From IMG/VR virus record IMGVR_UViG_3300021962_006577, positions 1-27,054 of that record: 27,054 nt of DNA; one strand, written 5' to 3'. Shown piece by piece: positions 14,536-21,044 of this stretch; position 1 is the first letter of the stretch, and each line of letters starts with the position of its first letter. Source of the stretch: a virus. A program made the position numbers and the translations under genes. The notes beneath the pieces were generated by a model. The model did not search any database. It had not been told where the DNA came from and was given only the letters and a program-made list of their open reading frames with translations.

Positions 14536-15084
14536 TTATTTATACCAGTTCGGAATCTCTCGGTTCTTCCAAGTCGCAAATCTTTTCTTGTAGACACGAT
14601 AGTAATTATGATATGCAGTTATCGAATCGCCAGGAACCTTTACGTCCTCTGGCATGGCTTGCGGAGGCTCAGAGAATATCCCAGTTCGAGAAATATTATC
14701 GGGAGCAAAACTCAGTTTCTGTATCACCAACGACGACTTATGCTGCTTGTCGTCTGCTCCACCATAGCGATGGCGATACTCTTGACAAAGTTCATTCGCT
14801 AGATTCCAGAGCCACTGATAGTGGTCGAAAGACTCACGCGCCCAAATAGCAGAAGGATGATTCCAACTCACCGCATGATAGAGTTTATCTTCGCGGTACT
14901 GATCCAACTTCCATCGATGTATCTTGCGACCAGTCTTACTCTTATCGAAATACTGATTGCCATCAAGAATACGATGCGCCGTTGAAAGCAATTGCGCATA
15001 CTCAACAATCATCTTGACAACATGTTTGTCGCAATGTTCTCGAGCGCAGATTTTCGTATCACGATTGAGATAAAAGATGTTCAT
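14536..15084 (-). CDS. Conserved phage protein with His/Cys-rich N-terminus, function unknown
   Basis: The 182-residue product begins MNIFYLNRDTKICAREHC and DKHVVKMIVEYAQLLSTAH, then VSWNHPSAIWARESFDHYQW and ELCQEYRHRYG, and ends with EPPQAMPEDVKVPGDS and a Trp-rich tail. I recognise this layout from many phage and environmental sequences but not a tested function. Its His, Cys, Asp and Trp content suggests an enzyme, and relatives have loosely been linked to pyrimidine-dimer excision proteins; I do not adopt that. GAGGTGG precedes the ATG, which overlaps the previous gene by 26 bases. Confidence 0.78.
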   Translation of the reverse strand: MNIFYLNRDTKICAREHCDKHVVKMIVEYAQLLSTAHRILDGNQYFDKSKTGRKIHRWKLDQYREDKLYHAVSWNHPSAIWARESFDHYQWLWNLANELCQEYRHRYGGADDKQHKSSLVIQKLSFAPDNISRTGIFSEPPQAMPEDVKVPGDSITAYHNYYRVYKKRFATWKNREIPNWYK

Positions 15085-15319
15085 GTACCACCTCTAAAGT
15101 TCGATCTTTTGTTTCCCAATATTCTTCAATCGCACGTTTGGCATATTCAAGTTCAACATACTGACCGAGGATCAATTCTTCAGCAGCATTGATTGGAATT
15201 TTTGCACCCCAAACAATCGTATGAACAACGTTGTACGCATGACCAACTATCAATCCATTATGAGATTGATGATAGTAATGATTGTTTTTATCAGCAAGAC
15301 GCCATTGACGATTTATCAA
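15059..15319 (-). CDS. Unknown phage protein with TTG start
   Basis: The 86-residue product reads INRQWRLADKNNHYYHQSHN, then GLIVGHAYNVVHTIVWG, and has an acidic helical C-terminus. It has no internal ATG, so the TTG at 15319 is the only reasonable start; GGAGAG lies 8 bases upstream and the TTG overlaps the previous stop (TTGA). Family unknown. Confidence 0.6.
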   Translation of the reverse strand: MINRQWRLADKNNHYYHQSHNGLIVGHAYNVVHTIVWGAKIPINAAEELILGQYVELEYAKRAIEEYWETKDRTLEVVHEHLLSQS

Positions 15320-15567
15320 TTTAATCTCTCCGCGCTTCCATATTCTTCAAACGACTTGATCTTATCTCGATTGTCAGAGATTTCATTGATCATTGTATCA
15401 TAATCTTCAGCGTTCAATGAAGTCTTGTAAATCATAAACGCGATCTTGGTCATGATTGCAGCACAAGCAAACGGACTTATTCCCTGCTCTGCAAACTTGC
15501 GCGTGAGTTCACCATACGCAATTTCAATCGCGAGCAATTCATCATCACTTGTATTAATCGTAGTCAT
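15316..15567 (-). CDS. Unknown small helical protein
   Basis: The 83-residue product (MTTINTSDDELLAIEIAYGE ...) is acidic and helical, with FACAAIMTKIAFMIYKTSL near residue 33-51. The ATG overlaps the stop of the DUF262-HNH gene by one base (TGATG) and AAGGTG provides a ribosome-binding site, so it is coupled to that gene. A GTG one codon earlier is possible. No family recognised. Confidence 0.62.
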   Translation of the reverse strand: MTTINTSDDELLAIEIAYGELTRKFAEQGISPFACAAIMTKIAFMIYKTSLNAEDYDTMINEISDNRDKIKSFEEYGSAERLN

Positions 15568-16967
15568 CACTTCACCTTCTTGCGATTATGCATAAATTGT
15601 TTAGTCTTTTGTTTGTGCGCTTCAACGCAAACCAACTGACCATTATCAATACTAGTATCACCGCCAACTGAATGTTCAATAATGTGGTCGGCTTGCCATT
15701 TGCTTGCATCAAGAACTTCGTGGATCGGAATTTCTTTTCCAGACAACGGACACTTACCGTTCTGACGCTGCCAGATTTCGAATCGTTGAGCATCTGTGAA
15801 GATACGCATCGATGCGATCGGGACAACAATACTTTCATGCAAAAGATCAGAATTTTCGAAATCTTCAATGATGCATGCTTCTCGAATTTCGAGTTTGATG
15901 GCATCGTCAAGATTCATCTCACTATAGACTTTAGTATACCCCTGTTTGTTAGTCCAGACAACATCCTGACTCAACAAACGTAAACGTTCTGTTTCAACAA
16001 ACCATCGTAGCAATTCTTGACCGTTCTTAATCTTATAGTTGTTGCGAGTAAGGTAACAAACAAGAATAAACCAGTTCATAAAATTAAACTTGGCAAACTT
16101 GTTTATCTTGAACAGTGTCCCATCTTTGGCTGGAATCGAGAATGCATCTTCCAGCACAGCAGCAACATCATCAAGAATCAATGATTCCTTACTGTTGTCG
16201 AAATATGCCATATCAAGAACATCAGTATTGATGGTGACTTTTTTATTCTGGTGTGTGTAGTACACAATGCACGACGCCACCAGTTCGTCCCAGGCAAGAC
16301 GAATGATTGCTTTTGGGCTCACAACTTGCAAACCAACATTGCTGCGATATTTGTCTGAGATAGTTCGAACCAATTCAGCCATACGAGTCAGCATTGCATT
16401 TCGTTTTTCTTGCGCATTGAGTGGCATACCACTATTCAATCGCAAAAATAGGTCAGTGATCTCTGCACGAGTTGCTTTCTTGACCACATGCACAGTCATC
16501 TGCGCATCATCGAATTTCTTCTTTAGAATTTTCGGCAGTTTACTGTATGTGTTCGAATCTTTATCGACTGTGAATGTCTGTGTGCTGCCATCATCAATCT
16601 GAATTGCATATGGTTTACGAGGAATCAACCAGACATTTTCTTGTTGATAAAACTTATGGATGGTGATGGAACGATTGTTGCCATCGATTGCCAGATACTT
16701 GAAGTCTTTGTCAATCCATTGCTTAAAATATTTCCAATCGTTGGATTCTTCGACGCAATTCTTTAAACAGGAGTCTAGATCGAGAATTACAATCGGGTGG
16801 ACTGCCATGCCATAGAGAACAGACTCCATATAAGAAGTCATCAATGGTTTCGCCCATCGACCTTCGTTGGTCGAACCGACATTAAATGAGTTATCAAGCG
16901 CAATGCTGGGTTTGGTTTCAGCGAATTCTGCGTGCTTGAATAGAACAGGAACTAATTGCATAGCCAT
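15567..16967 (-). CDS. DUF262-HNH protein, GmrSD/type IV restriction-like
   Basis: The 466-residue product joins an N-terminal DUF262 (ParB/Srx-like) domain to a C-terminal HNH nuclease. The DUF262 DGQQR-type motif is IDGNNRS (94-100), followed by LFLRLNSGMPLNAQEKRNAM (173-192). The HNH part has CPLSGKEI, WQADHIIEHS (Asp427-His428), Asn439 or Asn442 region IDNGQLVCVEAH and His451. In GmrSD and BrxU, DUF262 binds and hydrolyses nucleotides and HNH (DUF1524) cuts modified DNA. In a phage it may attack host or rival phage DNA. GAGG precedes the ATG. Two hairpins lie upstream. Confidence 0.87.
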   Translation of the reverse strand: MAMQLVPVLFKHAEFAETKPSIALDNSFNVGSTNEGRWAKPLMTSYMESVLYGMAVHPIVILDLDSCLKNCVEESNDWKYFKQWIDKDFKYLAIDGNNRSITIHKFYQQENVWLIPRKPYAIQIDDGSTQTFTVDKDSNTYSKLPKILKKKFDDAQMTVHVVKKATRAEITDLFLRLNSGMPLNAQEKRNAMLTRMAELVRTISDKYRSNVGLQVVSPKAIIRLAWDELVASCIVYYTHQNKKVTINTDVLDMAYFDNSKESLILDDVAAVLEDAFSIPAKDGTLFKINKFAKFNFMNWFILVCYLTRNNYKIKNGQELLRWFVETERLRLLSQDVVWTNKQGYTKVYSEMNLDDAIKLEIREACIIEDFENSDLLHESIVVPIASMRIFTDAQRFEIWQRQNGKCPLSGKEIPIHEVLDASKWQADHIIEHSVGGDTSIDNGQLVCVEAHKQKTKQFMHNRKKVK

Positions 16968-17013
16968 AACATATACCTCTTTCGTATGTTTTGAATTTAA
17001 ATGTCTCTAAAGA

Positions 17014-17047
17014 TTTCTCGGAGAACGAGACACACGACTCCGAGAAA
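17014..17047 (-). repeat. Perfect 10-bp inverted repeat upstream of the DUF262-HNH gene
   Basis: TTTCTCGGAG (17014-17023) and CTCCGAGAAA (17038-17047) form a 10-bp stem with a 14-base loop. On the - strand it directly follows the terminator at 17049-17070 and precedes the DUF262-HNH gene. It could be a second terminator stage or a leader stem that protects processed mRNA. Confidence 0.6.
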
Positions 17048-17048
17048 G

Positions 17049-17070
17049 GGGGCGAGTGTTACCTCGCCCC
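17049..17070 (-). terminator. Terminator after the winged-helix gene
   Basis: An 8-bp stem GGGGCGAG/CTCGCCCC with a 6-base loop is followed on the - strand by CTTTCTC. It lies 13 bases after the stop of the winged-helix gene. The T run is short, so read-through into the next genes is likely. Confidence 0.65.
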
Positions 17071-17082
17071 ACCGTTAGAATC

Positions 17083-17517
17083 TTACTCCGAATAAGATTC
17101 CGACAGACCCAACTCTGCCTTCAGTGACTCAAGTTCAGCATCATTATCAATCTCTTGAACATCAAGAGTCGCAACCGAACCATCATCAACAACAGCAGCC
17201 TTCGGCTTACTTACGACAGCCTTGGTCTTTAAGACCGCAACCTTCGCAACCTTCGATGCTTTGGTCTTGGTAGCCTTCGCCTTACCAACCATCTTGCTGC
17301 CGATATCGCCAGCATTGTGAAGTTGATAGCAATCCACCTTACGACCATCACGAATGGTTTCGATATCTGCATTGAAGTCTCGCTTCAGAGCACAAATCAG
17401 AACCATCGCCGAGACAGGCTTGCATCCAAGACGCGAGACAAGAGTCTCGAACTTGAACGGCTTGCCGTCTTTCAGCATCTCATAAACTTCAATCATCTTT
17501 CTGCTAGGATTAGACAT
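17083..17517 (-). CDS. Winged-helix-like protein with histone-like Lys/Ala tail
   Basis: The 144-residue product has an N-terminal domain (about 1-70) that looks like a winged helix: SRKMIEVYEMLKDGKPFKFE, LVSRLGCKPVSAMVLICALK, then RKVDCYQL. The middle (about 78-115) is a Lys/Ala/Val-rich tract (KATKTKASKVAKVAVLKTK) like histone H1 tails, and the C-terminus is acidic. It may bind DNA. The ATG at 17517 with GGAG upstream is preferred over a start at 17541. Codon use is GC-richer than that of structural genes. Confidence 0.65.
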   Translation of the reverse strand: MSNPSRKMIEVYEMLKDGKPFKFETLVSRLGCKPVSAMVLICALKRDFNADIETIRDGRKVDCYQLHNAGDIGSKMVGKAKATKTKASKVAKVAVLKTKAVVSKPKAAVVDDGSVATLDVQEIDNDAELESLKAELGLSESYSE

Positions 17518-17591
17518 AATAAAAAATCTCCAAATTAACAACGGACAAGAACATTATACTATAAACAATCGCAAAAGTAAACCAGCAAGAA

Positions 17592-17942
17592 TTAACGAGT
17601 GCGAACAATCACTGCTCCACCGTTTTCTCGATCTCGATGCGTCGTCCACTTAAATCCAGTTTTCTTTTGCATCGAGTCGATGGCTGAAGACCATCGGTCA
17701 GTCCATCGACCAACATCAACACCCTTCGGCACAGGGAAGAAATATTCTTCACCACGCTTCATATCAGCAAGTTGACTGCGCTTGGTCTTGCGAACAGCCT
17801 TTGTGAGACCATTTCGTGTCACTGCTGCATGAACCTGCAAAACTGGACCACGATTCAACTCAAGCAACGAGCCAAAATACTCATCAACCTTACGCTCAAG
17901 AACTCGCTCAAGAGCAAGATCAAACTTCGACATAGACTTCAT
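17592..17942 (-). CDS. Small basic protein, function unknown
   Basis: The 116-residue product (MKSMSKFDLALERVLERKVD ...) has a helical N-terminus, a basic middle (KAVRKTKRSQLADMKRGEEY) and a C-terminal FKWTTHRDRENGGAVIVRT that may form strands. AGAGG lies upstream of the ATG. It belongs to the run of small, basic genes between 17083 and 18863. Family unknown. Confidence 0.65.
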   Translation of the reverse strand: MKSMSKFDLALERVLERKVDEYFGSLLELNRGPVLQVHAAVTRNGLTKAVRKTKRSQLADMKRGEEYFFPVPKGVDVGRWTDRWSSAIDSMQKKTGFKWTTHRDRENGGAVIVRTR

Positions 17943-17961
17943 AACAAAATACCTCTATCAA

Positions 17962-18171
17962 TTAAGAATTAACACAATCAAGTTGAGCCTGTTCACGCAC
18001 AAGCCATTCGCGCAGACGAGTCCATCGCGCCTTCTTACCATCAGTCAGACTCTTGCGAGTCAGCACAGCATCGACACGAACAATCGCATCAGCATGAGTC
18101 GCAACACCAGTCGAGACCAGAGTCTTGATGTCACTGGCACTTGCCAGTGTAAGGGGATTAGCAGTAGTCAT
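17962..18171 (-). CDS. Small protein, function unknown
   Basis: The 69-residue product (MTTANPLTLASASDIKTLVS ...) ends with KKARWTRLREWLVREQAQLD. The ATG overlaps the stop of the preceding coiled-coil gene (TAATGA), so it is translated with it. It may form two helices; nothing marks a function. Confidence 0.6.
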   Translation of the reverse strand: MTTANPLTLASASDIKTLVSTGVATHADAIVRVDAVLTRKSLTDGKKARWTRLREWLVREQAQLDCVNS

Positions 18172-18524
18172 TAGACAGCACCTCGCTCGGTATTCAGAGC
18201 AGCAATTTCTTCAGGAGACCAGACCTTCACATCACTCGCCTTACGATAGTTCTTGCGAATCTGCTTCGGCGCATTCGCTCGCAGACGCAGATCAGCAAGA
18301 CGCTGCTCCATCGCAGCAATCTTCGCTGCACGCTTCTGCTCACGAGCAACCTTTCGCTCCTCGCGTTCAGCGACACGAGCAGAACGATTTAGTGCCCGTT
18401 CAGCGACAGCGTCGAGTCGAAGATTCTTCACCTTGACTCGCAGTTCCTTAACACGCTCAAGAGTGTCCTTGAGTTCCGACCGCGCATTGCCCAGAGCGGC
18501 TTGGGTTTGTGTTTTATTCACCAT
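18171..18524 (-). CDS. Basic coiled-coil protein, paralogue of the next gene upstream
   Basis: The 117-residue product has a long Arg/Ala/Glu/Lys coiled coil (about 14-85) and a C-terminal SDVKVWSPEEIAAL segment. Residues near 65-84 (KRAAKIAAMEQRLADLRLRA) match the end of the neighbouring 91-residue protein. The start ATG at 18524 lies 6 bases after a GATAAT -10 box, so the mRNA could be leaderless; AGGAT 10 bases upstream is a poor alternative ribosome-binding site. Function unknown; the charge suggests nucleic acid binding. Confidence 0.65.
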   Translation of the reverse strand: MVNKTQTQAALGNARSELKDTLERVKELRVKVKNLRLDAVAERALNRSARVAEREERKVAREQKRAAKIAAMEQRLADLRLRANAPKQIRKNYRKASDVKVWSPEEIAALNTERGAV

Positions 18525-18530
18525 ACAATT

Positions 18531-18559
18531 ATTATCCTATATTCAAGAAGAAGAGACAA
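18531..18559 (-). promoter_or_regulatory. Probable early (sigma70-type) promoter, copy 1
   Basis: TTGTCT (18559-18554) and GATAAT (18536-18531) are spaced by 17 bases. The upstream sequence GTAAGTTGTTGATTT (from 18591) recurs at the same distance, 55 bases before GATAAT, in the second copy at 18919-18979. Shared position and spacing argue for real promoters of host type. Confidence 0.6.
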
Positions 18560-18587
18560 GAGAAAAAACTCTAGTCAAATCAACAAC

Positions 18588-18863
18588 TTACGCTCGAGCC
18601 TTTAGAGCAGCGAGACGGACTTCCATCTTCGCGATTCGAGCAGCACGATTCTCGGCTCGTTTCTTAGCACGCAGAGCGCGCTGGTCTTCCTTCACGATTC
18701 GCGCAAACTTACGCTCATCCACAAGCACTTCTTGGTGCATCTTGATGTTCAGACGCGACTGCTTGATCGCGGCGCGAATCCGCATTTGGTCGTCACGCAG
18801 GTTACGAATAACGTCGCGCTCGATCTTAACCATCTCACGGCGCTGCTTTAAACTGATTCCCAT
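18588..18863 (-). CDS. Basic coiled-coil protein, paralogue of the downstream gene
   Basis: The 91-residue product is almost entirely a charged helix rich in Arg, Lys, Glu and Ala. Its last residues (NRAARIAKMEVRLAALKARA) match the middle of the 117-residue neighbour, showing common origin. AGAAGGAAGGAA provides ribosome binding before the ATG. It has its own promoter at 18919-18947 and a 5' leader hairpin. Function unknown. Confidence 0.68.
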   Translation of the reverse strand: MGISLKQRREMVKIERDVIRNLRDDQMRIRAAIKQSRLNIKMHQEVLVDERKFARIVKEDQRALRAKKRAENRAARIAKMEVRLAALKARA

Positions 18864-18884
18864 TTTCTATTCCTTCCTTCTTTC

Positions 18885-18910
18885 GGGTTGGGGACCAATT
18901 TCCTCAACCC
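18885..18910 (-). promoter_or_regulatory. 5' leader stem-loop of the 91-residue coiled-coil gene
   Basis: GGGTTGGGGA (18885-18894) pairs with TCCTCAACCC (18901-18910), a 10-bp stem with one G-T pair and a 6-base loop. It begins next to the predicted transcription start near 18912, so it may cap and protect the mRNA 5' end. The ribosome-binding site lies outside the stem. Confidence 0.6.
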
Positions 18911-18918
18911 ATAGATAT

Positions 18919-18947
18919 ATTATCGCCGAAAACCCCTAAAAGAACAA
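18919..18947 (-). promoter_or_regulatory. Probable early (sigma70-type) promoter, copy 2
   Basis: TTGTTC (18947-18942) and GATAAT (18924-18919) are spaced by 17 bases and sit 55 bases after GTAAGTTATTGATTT (from 18979), as in copy 1. It would drive the 91-residue coiled-coil gene and those downstream. Confidence 0.62.
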
Positions 18948-19033
18948 GATTAAAAAAGTGAATAAAATCAATAACTTACGAGACCCCCGTAAAACCGAGC
19001 GAGAGGGCTGGAGAGGAGGGCTGTTTTAGGCTA

Positions 19034-19054
19034 GGGAAAGGGGAGGGGAGGGGG
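19034..19054 (+). other. G-quadruplex motif in a purine-rich tract
   Basis: Four G runs of 3, 4, 4 and 5 bases with loops AAA, A and A fit the G3+N1-7 pattern. The surrounding 19000-19060 is almost all purine on the + strand. It lies just after the stop of the glycosyltransferase gene on the other strand, in the 211-base gap that also holds promoter copy 2. Confidence 0.7.
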
Positions 19055-19074
19055 AGAAAACGGCTCGAATAGCC

Positions 19075-20085
19075 TCAGAGAGGGGCAGTCCCCAAGAACA
19101 CATTCTGAAATGCGCTCATGACATTCTTCGGAGTGTATGGTTCGACGATTTTCCGAAAGTCCTGTTTCGGTCGATCTCGAAAGTTCACGATCATATCGTA
19201 ACACTCATTTTCATCATCTCCATTTTCACCATAAAGAGAATTATATCCAGAAAGCATCTGAACATGATTCCGATCAAACCCACCATCCCATGCAAGAACT
19301 GGTTTGTCGTGAAATAGAAATTCTGCAATTGCTGATCCGAATGATTCACCAAGATCTCGAGCATGTAACATCGCGTCACACGCATTAATGAAGTTGGAAA
19401 TCAATTGTCGGTCGAAGATTGGATCAATGAATATTACATTCGGATGATTGATGAAATGTTCGGTGTTTAAAAACAAGAACACAATGTCATCGCGTTCGCT
19501 GACGATCTTTCGAATTGTGTCCTTTACAAATGGAATGTCGAATGTTTTAAATCCACCGTGTCTTCCAAAGACAAGTTTGTCATTTGGAATTCCAATTGCT
19601 TTGCGAACATCGAAGTTTGGTTGCGGAAGATCCACAACATATGGGACAAATGGGCAGATTGGTTGATTGTAACTTTTCGCAACACTCTCAGAAAGCCAAT
19701 CAGAGATATATGCGTAAACATCTCCATGCGGATCGTAGTATTGAAAAACACAGTGCACTCCAAACCGCGTTGTGTTAACAATCGGTAATGGAATTTTAGT
19801 AGTCATGTTCACTTTCAGACCAGCACGTTGGCTGTAACAGAAATCAAACTTCGATGCAATGTTGTTTAGATCAGACTCTGATTCATATTCCAGAGTTTGA
19901 AATTTAGATTTAAATTTATCAATAACTGCAGAAACAGAGCCAGTGTCTTTACCCGCTGGACCTTTGTTAGAATATGCAATTACGCTTTCATTCCCGAGAA
20001 TCTCTTGATTGTAATGGGCGTAATCATAAGTTGAATTTGTTGTTCCGCGATAGTTTAATTGTTCGCAGTGAAACAATATTCTCAC
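19075..20085 (-). CDS. Glycosyltransferase, GT4-like (GT-B fold)
   Basis: The 336-residue product begins MRILFHCEQLNYRGTTNSTY and has a C-terminal donor-site region ACDAMLHARDLGESFGSAIA then FLFHDKPVLAWDGG, the E-x7-E type element of GT4 enzymes. FGRHGGFKTFDIPFVKD near residue 173-189 is the usual inter-domain region. The acceptor is unknown. The start is GTG at 20085, overlapping the previous stop (GTGA). With the enzyme at 9028-9918 and the sugar dehydrogenase at 21045-21890 it suggests that the phage makes or attaches sugars. Confidence 0.82.
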   Translation of the reverse strand: MRILFHCEQLNYRGTTNSTYDYAHYNQEILGNESVIAYSNKGPAGKDTGSVSAVIDKFKSKFQTLEYESESDLNNIASKFDFCYSQRAGLKVNMTTKIPLPIVNTTRFGVHCVFQYYDPHGDVYAYISDWLSESVAKSYNQPICPFVPYVVDLPQPNFDVRKAIGIPNDKLVFGRHGGFKTFDIPFVKDTIRKIVSERDDIVFLFLNTEHFINHPNVIFIDPIFDRQLISNFINACDAMLHARDLGESFGSAIAEFLFHDKPVLAWDGGFDRNHVQMLSGYNSLYGENGDDENECYDMIVNFRDRPKQDFRKIVEPYTPKNVMSAFQNVFLGTAPL

Positions 20086-20264
20086 AAATCTACCTTCTTC
20101 CCATTAAATGTGATATTCCATTGCTGCTGCACAGATGTCTTAACAACACTTCTTGTTGATGGATCTGCGCCGAATTCTCTTTCAAAGACAGTTTTGCCTT
20201 TGTCTGGAGATTCATAAATCTTCACATTCTCTAACTTAAACTTCACTTTATTATCGTCGTTCAT
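20082..20264 (-). CDS. Small phage protein, function unknown
   Basis: The 60-residue product (MNDDNKVKFKLENVKIYESP ...) seems to be beta-rich and ends WNITFNGKKVDL. A GGAG ribosome-binding site lies between the tRNA 3' end at 20278 and the ATG. The stop overlaps the GTG of the glycosyltransferase gene. No family recognised. Confidence 0.65.
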   Translation of the reverse strand: MNDDNKVKFKLENVKIYESPDKGKTVFEREFGADPSTRSVVKTSVQQQWNITFNGKKVDL

Positions 20265-20277
20265 AACAACTCCAAAA

Positions 20278-20353
20278 TGGTAGCGGGGGCAGGATTCGAA
20301 CCTACGAAAACCAGATTATGAGTCTGGTGACTTGACCGCTAGTCTACCCCGCA
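20278..20353 (-). tRNA. tRNA with CAT anticodon (Met or Ile2)
   Basis: Anticodon stem CCAGA/TCTGG encloses loop CTCATAA; D stem GACT/AGTC; T stem GTAGG/CCTGC with loop TTCGAAT; CCA is encoded. The acceptor pairs at positions 2-7 (GCGGGG/CCCCGC), but 1-72 is T-T. An open 1-72 pair recalls initiator tRNA, yet the three G-C pairs of the initiator anticodon stem are absent. The upstream protein gene ends inside it. Confidence 0.88.
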
Positions 20354-20469
20354 GTTTTTTGTTGATCCTCTTTTTTCTTCTTTCCGAAGATGCGCTCCCA
20401 GTTATCATCAAACTGTTTGCGTGGGACACTCAATGGTCTTGGTTTGCTTCCCTTTCCACCAGTGCTCAT
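20344..20469 (-). CDS. Small conserved phage protein (MSTGGKGSKPRP family)
   Basis: The 41-residue product MSTGGKGSKPRPLSVPRKQF is followed by DDNWERIFGKKKK. This short, basic sequence type with (F/W)xxxxWxxIFGK is common in phages; function unknown. The ATG overlaps the HNH gene stop (ATGA). The TAG stop is made from bases 8-10 of the tRNA at 20278-20353, so coding sequence runs 10 bases into the tRNA. Confidence 0.85.
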   Translation of the reverse strand: MSTGGKGSKPRPLSVPRKQFDDNWERIFGKKKKEDQQKTAG

Positions 20470-21038
20470 GATTCCATTCTCCATACTCTAGAATTTTTAG
20501 GGATGCTCGCTTTTAGATAATCCATTTGATCAGCAAGCACTTTACGATTCTTTAATAGAATTCTCTCATGTACAGTCGGAGCATAAGGCACATAGATCAA
20601 ATGCATCTTTGCTTCTTCTGGTGTACGATCACCCTTGCGATGATTGCATGGACGACAAGCAGTGACGCAATTAGTCCACTGATTTGTTCCACCACGAGAC
20701 TTTGGATGAACGTGGTCAATCGTCAACTGGCTTGTTGAAAACTCTTCTCCGCAATATGCGCAGATGTGCCAGTCGCGAGCATACAATGTCATACGATCAG
20801 CGAATTTAGTTTGCTGGCTGTAAAACTTATCACCGAGCAATGGACCATTTACGCCGATGATGCATGAGATGTCAATGCGTGACTGTTCTCCATGTTCATT
20901 GTGTCCACCGAACATGGTCTTCATCTTCTCACCCAATTCCCAGAGAACTTTATTCTTGGCGTAATAACATGCCGCCATTTCGAAGTTCACCCAGTCTTTG
21001 GGCATTCCACCTTTGTCTACAACTAATACTAAACTCAT
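20466..21038 (-). CDS. HNH endonuclease
   Basis: The 190-residue product has an HNH/zinc core: CAYCGEEF (Cys93, Cys96), LTIDHVHPKSRGG (Asp108, His109, His111), NCVTACRPCNHRKGDRTPEE (Asn123, Cys128, Cys131, His133). Similar stand-alone HNH proteins occur in many phages and bacteria and may act as homing-type or host-DNA nucleases. The N-terminal 85 residues, rich in aromatic and charged groups, are of unknown role. It is coupled to the small gene downstream. Confidence 0.9.
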   Translation of the reverse strand: MSLVLVVDKGGMPKDWVNFEMAACYYAKNKVLWELGEKMKTMFGGHNEHGEQSRIDISCIIGVNGPLLGDKFYSQQTKFADRMTLYARDWHICAYCGEEFSTSQLTIDHVHPKSRGGTNQWTNCVTACRPCNHRKGDRTPEEAKMHLIYVPYAPTVHERILLKNRKVLADQMDYLKASIPKNSRVWRMES

Positions 21039-21044
21039 AATGTA

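Noticed and set aside
14537-14544. Exact TATAAATA on the - strand before the HAD gene
   Set aside because: It overlaps the last codons and stop of the upstream gene and is too close to the next ATG to leave its ribosome-binding site in the message; it may be chance.
18253-18939. 228-residue + strand Arg/Ser-rich open frame
   Set aside because: It is the reverse complement of the Arg/Ala-rich coiled-coil genes, whose codon use keeps several frames open.
20278-20353. Initiator tRNA-fMet
   Set aside because: The 1-72 pair is open but the three G-C pairs at the base of the anticodon stem are missing.
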